Positions 53,793 through 63,499 of a DNA stretch of 64,000 bases are shown here, piece by piece. The number at the start of each line of letters is the position of its first letter. Within the stretch, counting starts at the first letter, position 1. Source of the stretch: Dyadobacter fermentans DSM 18053 (GTDB lineage: Bacteria; Bacteroidota; Bacteroidia; Cytophagales; Spirosomataceae); NCBI RefSeq assembly GCF_000023125.1, contig NC_013037.1:682001-746000 (forward strand), read 5' to 3'. Below the pieces are notes generated by a model. That model searched no databases, was not told the origin of the DNA, and saw only the letters and a list, made by a program, of their open reading frames with translations. Both the position numbers and the translations under genes were made by a program.

Positions 53793-55394
53793 TTAAATGG
53801 TGATGGTGATTTTGCTTAAACCGGGCGCGGACGCCTTTTCCGTGCCGTCCACGAGAATGCGGAGCCCGGCGCCCTTGCCGTATTTCCGGCCCGTTTTGTC
53901 GTACACCACGGTAATGTTCCTGCCGTGGTAACGCACGCCGTCGAGGCAGAAGTAATCCCAGGTGTTATCAGGCAGTAATGGGTTGATCACGAGCCGGTTG
54001 CCAGCTTCGGGCCGTATGCCCACGAGCCCTGAAATCACGTGGTCGGCAAATGCCGAATGGTTGTAGTCCTTACCGCGCTCGCGGCCGCCCTTGGCTTTCG
54101 ACCACGTGCCGTTTTCCATCGTGGCCAGTCGGGTGCGGGAAATCCAGTCGCCGGTGTAGGGGTTCAGGTTTTCATCGATCCAGGGGACGAGTTTTCCGTC
54201 CTCGCGGATGCGCTGGTGCGAGCGGCTGTATGTGGTGAGCAGCTTCCAAAAATCATTTTTTGTCATCGCATATTGCTCATAATTATTGAGCAGGTTGGCA
54301 AGGGCGGTTAAGGTAATGGTGGTTGAAAACGGCCAGCTGGGGCCGTTCCACTGGCATTCGTGGCCTTCGTAGGCAATGCGAAAGCCCGGGTGCCGCTGCT
54401 CGGTGGTGGTAGGACCATAGGGCGCCAGGAAGCCCTGCGGATGGTGCAGCTGCCCCCATGCAGCGGCGTGCCTCGTGTCGGGAATTGAAAAATACCATGG
54501 CGTGAAGCCATGCAGTTCGCGCACATCGGCGCGTTGGAGGGAAGGCAGGCCCCGGGGGATTACCTTGAAAAACCGGGCCTTGTCGTCCCACAGCCTGCTG
54601 ATGATCCGGCTTTTGATCGTCGCGGCACGGCGGCTGAACTCCGTGGCCATGCCGGTGTTCCCGGCCAGTCCGGCAATGTCGGCAATGGCCTTTGCATTCC
54701 CGAACATATAACTGTTGATCGTGGCGCGGTAACCCTCGTCTTTCCGGCCGTAGGCGCCGGATACGGATATTTCCATTCCGTCGCGGTTGTCGGTTTGCCA
54801 GAACAGGCCGGTCGAGTCGAGGTGGGTTTTCTCCCATTCGCGGAAGTCGGCGACGAGGTCGGGCAGGAGATCGGTAAGGAACGCGTTGTCGGGGTGCACG
54901 AGCGTGTATGCGCGGATGGCGTCGGCCGCCCACGATGAATAAGCCCGCGGACTCGCGCCGCCCCGGAACCAGAACCGAGCGTATTGTTTCAAAAAAGTGG
55001 TATCCCGCAGCCAGCGACCTTCGTAAAAATGATGGCCAGCCGGACAGTTGATCGAGTTGTATTTGCCCGCCCAGGGAACATCCGGCAGGAATTCAGTAAC
55101 AATGTACCCCGCCGGCGTCTGTTTGAGGTGTTTCCGGTAGGTCCACCAGCGGAAGTAGTAGGTTTGTTCGAGTTGCTTGTCGGGACATTCGAACAGCGGT
55201 ATGTTTGCAGCCAAAAACTCCCAGGCTTTCGAATTGGGAATGAGTTGTTTATAAATCTCCTCATCCGAATCGTTGAATGCGGAAATGTAAGACTTGAAAC
55301 GGTCGGGTTGCAGCACGGCATGCTGGGCCCGGCCCTCGGTACCGGGGAGTAGTATTATTCCAAAAAGAATGCAGGCTAGTCTGGTTACCATCAT
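53793..55394 (-). CDS. MGH1-like (alpha/alpha)6 glycoside hydrolase, exported
   Basis: A 533-residue protein with signal peptide MMVTRLACILFGIILLPGTE. Its helical-barrel core resembles MGH1-like/GH63-type hydrolases: YYFRWWTYRKHLKQT, GRWLRDTTFLKQYARFW, ISVSGAYGRKDEGYRATINS, GFRIAYEGHECQWNGPSWPF, DYNHSAFADHVISGLVGIRP, then a short C-terminal beta domain. Candidate acids are in GMEISVSG and YEGHECQWNGPSW. Relatives cleave glucose-, mannose- or arabinose-containing oligosaccharides; the substrate here is likely the arabinose-bearing glycan handled by the rest of the locus. It starts 6 bp after the upstream gene, so they are co-translated. Confidence 0.75.
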   Translation of the reverse strand: MMVTRLACILFGIILLPGTEGRAQHAVLQPDRFKSYISAFNDSDEEIYKQLIPNSKAWEFLAANIPLFECPDKQLEQTYYFRWWTYRKHLKQTPAGYIVTEFLPDVPWAGKYNSINCPAGHHFYEGRWLRDTTFLKQYARFWFRGGASPRAYSSWAADAIRAYTLVHPDNAFLTDLLPDLVADFREWEKTHLDSTGLFWQTDNRDGMEISVSGAYGRKDEGYRATINSYMFGNAKAIADIAGLAGNTGMATEFSRRAATIKSRIISRLWDDKARFFKVIPRGLPSLQRADVRELHGFTPWYFSIPDTRHAAAWGQLHHPQGFLAPYGPTTTEQRHPGFRIAYEGHECQWNGPSWPFSTTITLTALANLLNNYEQYAMTKNDFWKLLTTYSRSHQRIREDGKLVPWIDENLNPYTGDWISRTRLATMENGTWSKAKGGRERGKDYNHSAFADHVISGLVGIRPEAGNRLVINPLLPDNTWDYFCLDGVRYHGRNITVVYDKTGRKYGKGAGLRILVDGTEKASAPGLSKITITI

Positions 55395-55400
55395 GATGTG

Positions 55401-56492
55401 CTATTTACCGGCGGCGGTGTTCCGCAGGTCTTTCGACGTGGCCAGGGCGATCACGCGGCCTTCACTGCCTACCGCATTGTAAAAATGGTAAACTACGCCG
55501 TTCCATTTGATCACCCACGGCTTGTGGGCATAGGTTTTATCGTAGGGCTCGCCGGGGGCGATGAGGTCCGTACCGGTCCAGTCGGTCCAGTTCACGAGGT
55601 CGTACGAGCAGGCGAACCGTTCGAATGCGCCCGGTTTCCAGAATGCCCCGAAATAGAACATCACGTACACATCTCCGATGCGTGCGATTTGGGCGTCGCC
55701 GCAAATACCCGTATTGCGCGTGACGAGCGGCTTTTGGCCGTGCCTTTTCCAGTGCAGCATATCATCCGATACGGCCATGGCAATGCTTTCGAACCCCTTG
55801 CCTTGCTGATCGCCTTGCTGGCCTTTCGCATTGTAGTACATCACAAACGGATGACCGGTATGGCGGGCTTTGTCGCGGATGACGAGGCTTTTGTAGATTG
55901 TCTGGTTGTCGTACCAGCACGCATCCGGGTCGATGGCCGAGAGGACGGGCTGGGGCAGGCGTTCCAGTTCGCCGGCCGCCGTGAGGTCGCCGGTCGTGGC
56001 CATGCCGATGCCCAGCCGGCCGGCTTCGTAGCCCTTCTCGGAGCCGCCGAGGTAGGATATCCAGTATTGGTCGCCAAACCGCTCGGGTTCGTAGCTGCCG
56101 CCCCATTCGGTGTCCACAAGCGCCACGTAGCCGGCTTTTTGCGTGGCGTCCCAGGTGTTGTCGGTGAACGACATGATCTTGCCCAGCGACGTCCATTGCA
56201 GCAGGTTTTCGCTTTTGGAAAGCCAGGTTTCATATCCCTTGCCATCGAAAATAATGTAGGTCATGTACCACACGCCGCCTTTGCGGAACACGGTAGGGCT
56301 GTCGACCATCCTGCCGCTTTCGGGCTGGGGGATCACCACGCCGTATTTGTACGGGGTTTTGACCTCCTCGAAAATGCCCTGCATCACCTGCTGCGGGACT
56401 TCCGTTCGGGCGGCGGAACGCTTGCCGCCCGTTTGAGCAAAACCAAAGCCCGCGAAAAGCATCAGCACACCGCCAATCAGCACTTGTCTCAT
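55401..56492 (-). CDS. Five-bladed beta-propeller glycosidase (GH43/GH117/GH130-like), exported
   Basis: A 363-residue protein with signal peptide MRQVLIGGVLMLFAGFGFAQ. The propeller shows repeated blade motifs: MVDSPTVFRKGGVWYMTYII, TWLSKSENLLQW, IAMAVSDDMLHWKRHG, ICGDAQIARIGDVYVMFYFG, FERFACSYDLVNW and HKPWVIKWNGVVYHFYNAVG. Asp and Glu at blade entrances (D in VDSP, E in YEPERFG) are likely catalytic. Blade sequence alone does not place it in a numbered family. It lies 6 bp downstream of the SusD gene and is the first enzyme of the locus. Confidence 0.75.
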   Translation of the reverse strand: MRQVLIGGVLMLFAGFGFAQTGGKRSAARTEVPQQVMQGIFEEVKTPYKYGVVIPQPESGRMVDSPTVFRKGGVWYMTYIIFDGKGYETWLSKSENLLQWTSLGKIMSFTDNTWDATQKAGYVALVDTEWGGSYEPERFGDQYWISYLGGSEKGYEAGRLGIGMATTGDLTAAGELERLPQPVLSAIDPDACWYDNQTIYKSLVIRDKARHTGHPFVMYYNAKGQQGDQQGKGFESIAMAVSDDMLHWKRHGQKPLVTRNTGICGDAQIARIGDVYVMFYFGAFWKPGAFERFACSYDLVNWTDWTGTDLIAPGEPYDKTYAHKPWVIKWNGVVYHFYNAVGSEGRVIALATSKDLRNTAAGK

Positions 56493-56498
56493 ATTAAG

Positions 56499-58112
56499 CT
56501 AGTTGTAGTCAGGGTTTTGTTGAAGTTTGGGGTTTGAATTGATGGCGATCTGCGGGATCGGGAACACAGCGCGGTAATCTCCGTTCGGCTTGTGCGACAG
56601 CCAGCTTTTGGTCGTATAAACGCCGAACCGGATCATATCCCGCCGGCGGAAGCCTTCCCAGGCAAACTCCCAGCCCAGCTCGTCGAGCATGCGGCCATAC
56701 TGCACTGCAGCCGTATTGCCCGGGTCCACGACCTTGTAATTTTCGACATAACCATAACCGTACCCGCTGGTTTTGGCCAGATCCGCGCCGGATACCGTCG
56801 CCTTGGCGGGTTTGGCTGAAAAAGCCCGGGCCCGCACCTGCGACACCACCGTGGCGGCCTCATTGGCCTTGCCCGTGCGCAGCAGGCATTCGGCCTTCAT
56901 CATCAGCACCTGGGCATAGCGGAAAAGCGGGAAGTCGTTGCCGAGGCTGCCTTGTGCGCCGGTTTTTACCTCAAACTTATTCATCCGGTAACCTTCGGCT
57001 TCGCCGGTGTAGAGGCCGTCGGGGAGCTCGTTGGTGAGTACCACGTTTTTACCGGCCTGGTCGTAGGAGCCCTTCAGCGGCGTTACGCCGTCCGCAGCAA
57101 ACTGCGGTCCGGTCATCCAAGTCGCTTTCAGGCGCTGGTCGTCGGCATCGTAGGTATTGATAAACTGCGGAATGCCTTTCGCCGAGCCTGCGCCCCAGGG
57201 CGTTGCGAGCATATTGACCTTGTTTTTCAGCGAAGCATGCCACGAAAACATGTGCGCGCTGAATCCGCCCGCCAGGTTTTCTTCAAAAGGAATTGCAAAC
57301 ACGATCTCGGCCGAATTTTGGTTTTCGGTAACAAAAGGCGCCGGCAGACCGGTTTCTAACTGGTATTTGCCCGAAGCGATCACATCGTTGCATTGCGCAA
57401 GGCATTCTTCCCACCGGGTTTCGCCCGCGTAAATGCCGGCATTGAGGTACACATTCGCGAGCAGGGTTTTGGCTGCCCATTTGTTGAAACGCGCGTACGT
57501 CAGCGTGTTCCGCTCTTCACTCAGGTTAGGGATTGATTCCGTCAACTCCTTCACGATGAACTGGTATACTTCTTTCCTGCCCGTTTTTTCGAGCAGCTCG
57601 TCGGAGCGGTCGGTGATCAGCGGCACGTCGCCGAAATTGTCGCAAAGCATCCAGTAAAAGAATGCCCGCACGGCACGCATTTCGGAGATGAGCGATTCTT
57701 TCGTGGTGCCCGCCGGGATCGTGATCTTGTCGTTCGAAAGCTGGTCGATGAGCCGGTTGGCATTGATCACACCGGCATAAAACGTATTCCACATGCTGTT
57801 GATCTGCGGGTTTTCCGAATTCCACGTATGCAGGTGCATGCGCTTGTAAATCCCGCCGTCGTCCCAGCCGGATGCATTCGCCGGCATGACGATGCCATCC
57901 GCCGTGGATTCCTGCGCCATGTACCAATGCGTGTGCGAAATAAGCCCGCGCATGTTGGCATAGGCAATGCTGATCGCCTGGTAGGCATTGGAATAATTGT
58001 AAGTTTCCTCGGTCACCTCCGAATAGATCTTCTCGTCGAGGTCGTTATTGCAGCCGCTCGCCGCGATCATCAGCAGAAGGGCCGTTCCTATATATGGTTT
58101 CAATGGCTTCAT
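56499..58112 (-). CDS. SusD/RagB-family outer-membrane lipoprotein of the polysaccharide locus
   Basis: A 537-residue lipoprotein (signal MKPLKPYIGTALLLMIAASG, acylated Cys, then NNDLDEKIYSEVTEETYNYS). It has the classical SusD/RagB N-terminal region (AYQAISIAYANMRGLISHTH, FYAGVINANRLIDQL) and C-terminal RagB block (YGRMLDELGWEFAWEGFRRR DMIRFG in two parts), distinct from the SusD-like_2 type of the other two pairs. It binds the target glycan at the cell surface for the SusC 37 bp upstream. Confidence 0.95.
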   Translation of the reverse strand: MKPLKPYIGTALLLMIAASGCNNDLDEKIYSEVTEETYNYSNAYQAISIAYANMRGLISHTHWYMAQESTADGIVMPANASGWDDGGIYKRMHLHTWNSENPQINSMWNTFYAGVINANRLIDQLSNDKITIPAGTTKESLISEMRAVRAFFYWMLCDNFGDVPLITDRSDELLEKTGRKEVYQFIVKELTESIPNLSEERNTLTYARFNKWAAKTLLANVYLNAGIYAGETRWEECLAQCNDVIASGKYQLETGLPAPFVTENQNSAEIVFAIPFEENLAGGFSAHMFSWHASLKNKVNMLATPWGAGSAKGIPQFINTYDADDQRLKATWMTGPQFAADGVTPLKGSYDQAGKNVVLTNELPDGLYTGEAEGYRMNKFEVKTGAQGSLGNDFPLFRYAQVLMMKAECLLRTGKANEAATVVSQVRARAFSAKPAKATVSGADLAKTSGYGYGYVENYKVVDPGNTAAVQYGRMLDELGWEFAWEGFRRRDMIRFGVYTTKSWLSHKPNGDYRAVFPIPQIAINSNPKLQQNPDYN

Positions 58113-58149
58113 TGTGCTTTTCTTTGAAATGATAAACCTGGGTTAGAAA

Positions 58150-61100
58150 CTAGAATGTGAGCGATACGCCCGCTGTGAAGCTTGTGGTAGCCGGGTAGCG
58201 GTTCTTATCGTCGATGCCCGGCGCCAGTCCGGCGATCCCTACTTCGGGGTCGATGCCCTTGTAGCCGGTGATCGTGAACAGGTTGGCAACGGCCAGGTAA
58301 ACGCGCGCATGTCTGAGGTACTTGTTTTTCAGGCGTACATTGTAGCCGGCGGTGATGTTGTCGATCTTCCAGTAATTGCCGTTTTCGATGTAGTAGCTCA
58401 CGTAGTTCAGCGACTGGTCGTCGGCCAGCGGGCGTTTGCCGTAAATCGGGTCGTAGGCATTCGAGCGCAGGTTACCGCGGGTGAGCATCACCGGCGCGCT
58501 CCAGAACATTTCGGTCATGTTCAGGATCTGGAAGCCGAATGCGCCGCGCATGGTGATGTTCAGGTCAAAGTTTTTGTAATTCAATGTGTTGTTCCAGTTC
58601 AGATAGCGGCGGGGCAGTCCGTTACCGATAACCTGCTTATCGTCCGCCTGCTGCTGGGCAATGGGCTTCGGTTCGCCGTTTTTGCCCTCGATGATCCAAT
58701 GGCCGGTTTCGTCGATGTCGATTGTTTTGAAGCCCCAGAAGTTACCCAGCGGCTGGCCTACCTGCACGCGGTGGGTGTTTTGCTGAATGGGCTCGCCGGT
58801 ATTCCCAGTGTCGAAATAGCCGCTGGCTAATGCGAATTTGTCGTTGGATAGCGACAGGATCTTATTGGCATTGGTCGAAAAATTGACGGAGGTAGACCAG
58901 CGGAAAGCGGCGGTTTGCACCGGAATGGCATTCAGCTGGATTTCAATGCCTTTGTTTTCCATGGAAGCGGCATTCGCTGTGATGGTGCTGTACAAATAGG
59001 GCGGCGTGGGCACGGGGAAGTTGGCGATCAGGTCGCGGGTGGTGCGGCGGTAGAGGTCGATCGAGCCGGACAGGCGTTCGTTCAGGAAGCCGTAGTCGAT
59101 ACCTACGTTCACTTCCTCTTTGCGTTCCCAGCGCAGGTCGGGGTTGGCATTGTTCGATGGGTTGATCGCCTGCACCCACTGGCCGTTGATGAGCACATTG
59201 GTATTGAAATTGATTTTATTCAAAGAAATGTACGAGCTGCCGGGTTCAGTACCGGTTACGCCGTAACCTGCCCGGAGTTTGAGGTTCGAAATGGTGTTGG
59301 AACTTTCCAGAAATGCCTCCCTTTTCAGGTTCCAGCCCACCGAAAACGCCGGGAAGCTGCCCCATTTGTGATTCGCCCCGAAGCGCGACGAACCCTCGTG
59401 ACGGATACTGGCCGAAAGCAGGTATTTATTCATAAAACTATAATTGACCCTGAAAAAATAGCTGATCAGCTTGTTCTCCGACTGCACCGACGACTCGGGC
59501 GCCTGGCCGCGGCGGAGCGCCAGACCGGCCCCGATGTTGTTGTACGAGAAATTATCGGTCGGGAAGTCCCAGTTCTGCATCCAGTATTCCTCGGTGTTGT
59601 AGCGGCGCCAGGTGTGACCGGCCAGGATCACGAAGTTGTGGTCGTGAATGGATTTATTGTAATTGGCAGTAAATTCAAACAGGTCGTCCTGGGAGCGGGT
59701 TGTGCCGCGCGAGGCAAAGCCGTTCCGGCCGCTGCGGCTGGTGGAGTAGTGACTTTTAGTTTCGTAGTACCCCCGGGTGCTGTTGAACATATCCCGTGCA
59801 AATAAGGCCTTGATTTCCAGTCCTTCCACGGGTGCGAGGGAGATTGTGCCGTAGGTCCGCAGGTTGTTGTTCCGGTTATGTCCTTCCGATTCCTCGATGA
59901 GCGCGAGCGGGTTCATGTAGTCGGTTTTATCGGTGCGTTCTATCCACTTCCCGTTTTCATCCTTCAAAGGTTCGGTGGGGTTGAAAGTGAGCGCATTGCG
60001 GTAAACGAGGCCGGAGTAGGAGCCGCCGTCGATCGAAAAGTATTTCTGCTGGTAGCCGCTCAGGTTGGCATTGATTTTCAATAATCCGTTAAACATCGAA
60101 TGGTTTACCTCTATCCGCGGGAATACGGTTGTGTTGTCGGATTTTTTCATGATGCCGTTCAGGCGGCGGTACTCCATGCTCACGATGTAGTTGGTCGTGC
60201 GCGAGCCTCCGCGGAGGCTGATGTTGTGTACCTGCGAGAATGGCTTCTGGGTTACCTGACTGAGCCAGTCGGTGTTTTGCCCGTAGTCGATAGCACCCGG
60301 CTTACCTTGTGCCGCCAATGCGCGGTACTGGTTCACATCCATGAAATCCAGCTTGCGGGTTAGCCGCTGGGTGGTGAAATAGGAGTTTACTTCCAGCGTG
60401 GCCGGCGTTTCGCCTTTGACCTTCCGGGTGGTGATCAGGATTACGCCATTGGAACCGCGGGTGCCGTAAATGGCAGCGGCGGAGCCGTCTTTGAGCACGT
60501 CTATCGACTCAATATCCTCCGGGGCCACGGTGTTCAATGCGCCGGGCACGCCGTCTATCAGCACGAGCGGTTCCGCGCTGGCGTTGATCGTAGCACTGCC
60601 CCGGAGCGAGATCTGGGCAATGGCCGTAGGGTCGCCGCTGGGAGTGATCACGCTTAGGCCGGCCACTTTACCCCTGATCAGCTGTGCGGCATCCTGCACG
60701 GGGCCTTTTACAAAATCTTCGGCTTTCACACTCGCGATCGCGCTGGTGATCTGCTCGCGTTTTTGCGTTCCGTAACCCACCACCACCACTTCTTCCAGGC
60801 TTTTCAGGTCTGGGGCGAGGGCAATGTCGATCGTGGACCGCGTGCCTACCGTCGCCTCCTGGTTTTGGTAACCTACATAGGAGAATACCAGGATCACCTC
60901 CGTGCCGGGATTGTCGCTGACGGAAATGCTGTATTTGCCCTCGGCATCGGTGGTGCTGCCGCGGTTGGTACCTTTGATGAGCACGCTCACGCCGGGCAAC
61001 AATTCACCGGCATCGCCTTTCACGACGCCGCTCACGGTCCTCTCAGCCGCCGCGGCGACGGCCTCCACAGCGGGAGTATGGTGTTGCGTGGTGGTGGTGA

Positions 61101-61527
61101 GGGTAACCTGCGTTGCGGGCGCGGCTTCGCTTTCGGCCGGTTGTTCGCCCTGCTGCGCGCCCGGCTTGGCGGCGTCGGCGGTGTTGAGGATGAGGTATGT
61201 TTGCTTGCTTATCTTTTTGTACCGTAGTCCCGAGGGCGAAAGCATGCTGTTCAGCCGGGTCTCGATCGTCTGGCCGGATTGTGCCTGAGCCGGGGCGACG
61301 AAAATGCCTTCCAGCAGTTTTTCTTCAAACAGGATATCCACTTTGTATTGCTTTTTCACCTGCATCAATGCATCCCTGAGTGCGACGCGGCTTCCGGGGA
61401 TCGTTGTGGGAGCTGTTGTGTTTTTCGGACGGTTCTGGGCCATCAGCTGGGCTTTCAGCGGTGCGCCGTCCAACAGGCATCCCACCATTAAGGTTACCAG
61501 AACTTTAACGTGTAATAGTTTCGTCAT
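58150..61527 (-). CDS. SusC-family TonB-dependent transducer with STN domain
   Basis: A 1125-residue outer-membrane transporter. Unlike the other two SusC proteins here, it begins (after the signal sequence) with an STN domain at about 45-115 (VALRDALMQVKKQYKVDILF, EEKLLEGIFVAPAQAQSGQT, LSPSGLRYKKISKQTYLILN), which contacts a FecR anti-sigma. An unusual Ala/Glu/Thr-rich linker of about 50 residues follows, then a carboxypeptidase-like domain, plug (VVGYGTQKREQITSAIASVK; VLKDGSAAAIYGTRGSNGVI) and barrel. The FecR and sigma genes lie directly upstream, so ligand uptake should switch on the locus. Confidence 0.95.
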   Translation of the reverse strand: MTKLLHVKVLVTLMVGCLLDGAPLKAQLMAQNRPKNTTAPTTIPGSRVALRDALMQVKKQYKVDILFEEKLLEGIFVAPAQAQSGQTIETRLNSMLSPSGLRYKKISKQTYLILNTADAAKPGAQQGEQPAESEAAPATQVTLTTTTQHHTPAVEAVAAAAERTVSGVVKGDAGELLPGVSVLIKGTNRGSTTDAEGKYSISVSDNPGTEVILVFSYVGYQNQEATVGTRSTIDIALAPDLKSLEEVVVVGYGTQKREQITSAIASVKAEDFVKGPVQDAAQLIRGKVAGLSVITPSGDPTAIAQISLRGSATINASAEPLVLIDGVPGALNTVAPEDIESIDVLKDGSAAAIYGTRGSNGVILITTRKVKGETPATLEVNSYFTTQRLTRKLDFMDVNQYRALAAQGKPGAIDYGQNTDWLSQVTQKPFSQVHNISLRGGSRTTNYIVSMEYRRLNGIMKKSDNTTVFPRIEVNHSMFNGLLKINANLSGYQQKYFSIDGGSYSGLVYRNALTFNPTEPLKDENGKWIERTDKTDYMNPLALIEESEGHNRNNNLRTYGTISLAPVEGLEIKALFARDMFNSTRGYYETKSHYSTSRSGRNGFASRGTTRSQDDLFEFTANYNKSIHDHNFVILAGHTWRRYNTEEYWMQNWDFPTDNFSYNNIGAGLALRRGQAPESSVQSENKLISYFFRVNYSFMNKYLLSASIRHEGSSRFGANHKWGSFPAFSVGWNLKREAFLESSNTISNLKLRAGYGVTGTEPGSSYISLNKINFNTNVLINGQWVQAINPSNNANPDLRWERKEEVNVGIDYGFLNERLSGSIDLYRRTTRDLIANFPVPTPPYLYSTITANAASMENKGIEIQLNAIPVQTAAFRWSTSVNFSTNANKILSLSNDKFALASGYFDTGNTGEPIQQNTHRVQVGQPLGNFWGFKTIDIDETGHWIIEGKNGEPKPIAQQQADDKQVIGNGLPRRYLNWNNTLNYKNFDLNITMRGAFGFQILNMTEMFWSAPVMLTRGNLRSNAYDPIYGKRPLADDQSLNYVSYYIENGNYWKIDNITAGYNVRLKNKYLRHARVYLAVANLFTITGYKGIDPEVGIAGLAPGIDDKNRYPATTSFTAGVSLTF

Positions 61528-61550
61528 GATTATGAAAGATTAAGGAATTA

Positions 61551-62570
61551 CTACTGACTCGAATCGAGGACAAAAGTTTCGGCACCATCGTCGCCGTTGG
61601 CGGGGGAGCGGGTGATGCGGGCATTGAGGACGTCGGAAAGGGCTTTGAGCACATTGGCCGGGTCGCTGGCATTGAATGTGCCGCCGATCGTGCGCCGGGC
61701 CAGCGCGGAATCGGCCACCACGACGTTCACGCCGAAATGCTCGCTGACCTGGTAGGCGATTTCAGAAACGGACGTGTTTTCGAACATAAACCGGCGCTGC
61801 TTCCAGGCCTGGTGCGCCGACAGGCTTTCGCTATGGCGCAAAGTGAGCTTTCCCTGGGTGGACATGGTGGCCACGTCGCCCGGCTTCATGAGCATAGGCC
61901 GGGCTTCCAGCTCGTGCAACGAGCGGAGCTGCACGCTTCCCTGGCTCAGCACCACTTTGGAGCCTCGTTTGCGGCTGTACACGATGAACTCGGTGCCTAA
62001 TACCCTCACTTCCAGCTTGTCGGGCGTGCGGACGATAAACCGGCGGTGATCGGGCAGGTGCTTCACGGCAAATTCGGCCTCGCCTTCCAGCCGCACTTCG
62101 CGCGAGCCGCTTCCGAACCTGAAACGGGGGATGGTGAGCACGGAATTGGCATTGAGCGTAACCCTGCTGCTGTCCGGCAGCACCACCGTGCGTATTTCGC
62201 CGAACCCGGTTTCGTATTGTTTATAAAGCCAATAGTCCGACAGCAGGTAAGCGCCCAATATCAGCGCCACAGATGCCGCTGCGGCCCATTTGAACACCAA
62301 AAGGCGGTCCCGCAGCATAGTCCATTTCACCGGCCCGTTCGCTTGCGCGCTGCCGGATTCCTGAACGGTAAGCAATGAACGTTCGTAAGCCCGATCCACG
62401 TCCGGCGTGAATTGCGGGTTTTCGGTTTCCCATTCATCCAGCCATTGGAAATACAGCTCGCGGTTGGCGGGGTTTTCCAGCCATTCGCGGATCAGAATGT
62501 TCTGCATCCGGGTGGTTTTTCCTTCGAAGAAGTTCTGGATGACCTGTTTGGAGAGAAGTGATTTCTTCAT
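61551..62570 (-). CDS. FecR-family anti-sigma factor
   Basis: A 339-residue inner-membrane protein. The N-terminal helical sigma-binding domain (MKKSLLSKQVIQNFFEGKTT, REWLENPANRELYFQWLDEW) is followed by one membrane helix at about 94-114 (WAAAASVALILGAYLLSDYW). The periplasmic FecR domain (VVLPDSSRVTLNANSVLTIP, REVRLEGEAEFAVKHLPDHR, FIVRTPDKLEVRVLGTEFIV) comes next, then a C-terminal STN-binding part (FENTSVSEIAYQVSEHFGVN). It keeps the sigma factor inactive until the STN domain of the downstream SusC signals ligand binding. The gene lies 40 bp after the sigma gene and 23 bp before SusC. Confidence 0.95.
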   Translation of the reverse strand: MKKSLLSKQVIQNFFEGKTTRMQNILIREWLENPANRELYFQWLDEWETENPQFTPDVDRAYERSLLTVQESGSAQANGPVKWTMLRDRLLVFKWAAAASVALILGAYLLSDYWLYKQYETGFGEIRTVVLPDSSRVTLNANSVLTIPRFRFGSGSREVRLEGEAEFAVKHLPDHRRFIVRTPDKLEVRVLGTEFIVYSRKRGSKVVLSQGSVQLRSLHELEARPMLMKPGDVATMSTQGKLTLRHSESLSAHQAWKQRRFMFENTSVSEIAYQVSEHFGVNVVVADSALARRTIGGTFNASDPANVLKALSDVLNARITRSPANGDDGAETFVLDSSQ

Positions 62571-62610
62571 ACTTCGGAAAGTTCAGTGTGACATGTTGCG
62601 ACGGCGCCCG

Positions 62611-63294
62611 TCAGATAAACAGGAGTAAAATCTGGCTGAGAGAAAGCAGTCCGTGGTCCTGCAAGGCTTTTCGGAGAATGGATAAGCCTTTGGTAATGTG
62701 GCCTTCCACGGTTTTCACCGAAATCCCGAGCTCTTCCGCGATCGCCGTGTTGCGTTTCCCTTCGAACCGGCTCATGAGAAACACCTTCTGGTTCTGAGGC
62801 GACAGCGACCGGATCACCTGCTCGATTTTCAGTACCAGCTCCTGGAATTGCAGCTCCTGCTGGGGCGAGCTTTCCGGCGCAGCCACGGGCAGGTCGCCCA
62901 GGTCGTCGGTGAGGGCCTCTTTGCCGAAATTGCGCCGCATATAATGAAAAGCCGCGTGCCTTACAGTCGTGAACAGATAGGAGCGGTACGAGGTGTTGAC
63001 GGACGTGTGCAGCTGTTTGGACCAGAATTGGCTGAAAACTTCCACCACAATGTCCTCGGCAACATCCCGCGCATACACAAACCGGACCGCGTGGCTGCAC
63101 AGCTGCTTATAGTAGCGCTTGAACAGCAGTTCGTAGCCCCGCGCGGGATCGCTTTCAAATGCCTGCCTGATAAACAACTCCGAATCGACAAATGCCGCAG
63201 GCAATTTCCTGACATCCGGGAAATCGGACGGGAAACCTGTGGGTTGGCTTGTACCAGTTTTACTTGCTGCGGAATGCTTCTGGTTCATACACAT
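62611..63294 (-). CDS. ECF sigma factor of the polysaccharide locus
   Basis: A 227-residue sigma-70 factor of the Bacteroidota FecI-like group. Region 2: LLFKRYYKQLCSHAVRFVYA, RDVAEDIVVEVFSQFWSKQL, SYLFTTVRHAAFHYMRRN. Region 4: QVIRSLSPQNQKVFLMSRFE, NTAIAEELGISVKTVEGHIT, KGLSILRKAL. The first 35 residues (rich in Ser, Thr and Pro) are not conserved; ATG 63288 (MNQKHS) is an equally possible start. It begins the operon with FecR and SusC/SusD and should drive that operon when released. Confidence 0.93.
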   Translation of the reverse strand: MCMNQKHSAASKTGTSQPTGFPSDFPDVRKLPAAFVDSELFIRQAFESDPARGYELLFKRYYKQLCSHAVRFVYARDVAEDIVVEVFSQFWSKQLHTSVNTSYRSYLFTTVRHAAFHYMRRNFGKEALTDDLGDLPVAAPESSPQQELQFQELVLKIEQVIRSLSPQNQKVFLMSRFEGKRNTAIAEELGISVKTVEGHITKGLSILRKALQDHGLLSLSQILLLFI

Positions 63295-63468
63295 GATGTA
63301 AGTGAGTTATCCATAAGAGTATTTCCGCGTGCTCTTACCCTCGGCCGTTTTGTGAAGTTTTTGATGTTTTTTGTGATTTTCAAAAGTTAGGGTGCGTTTT
63401 CAGCCCCGATTCGGCCACTTAAACAAACCTTCAAATGGTATTTCCCAGAAAAATATCAGCGACGTGCA

Positions 63469-63499
63469 TTTGGATATCAAAGAGCAAAATTTATCTTTG
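63469..63499 (+). promoter_or_regulatory. Bacteroidota-type promoter of the MarR gene
   Basis: TTTG at 63469-63472, 19 bases, then TATCTTTG at 63492-63499: an exact fit to the Bacteroidota -33/-7 consensus (TTTG and TAnnTTTG). The start of transcription would be near 63505, about 24 nt before the start codon. Confidence 0.75.
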
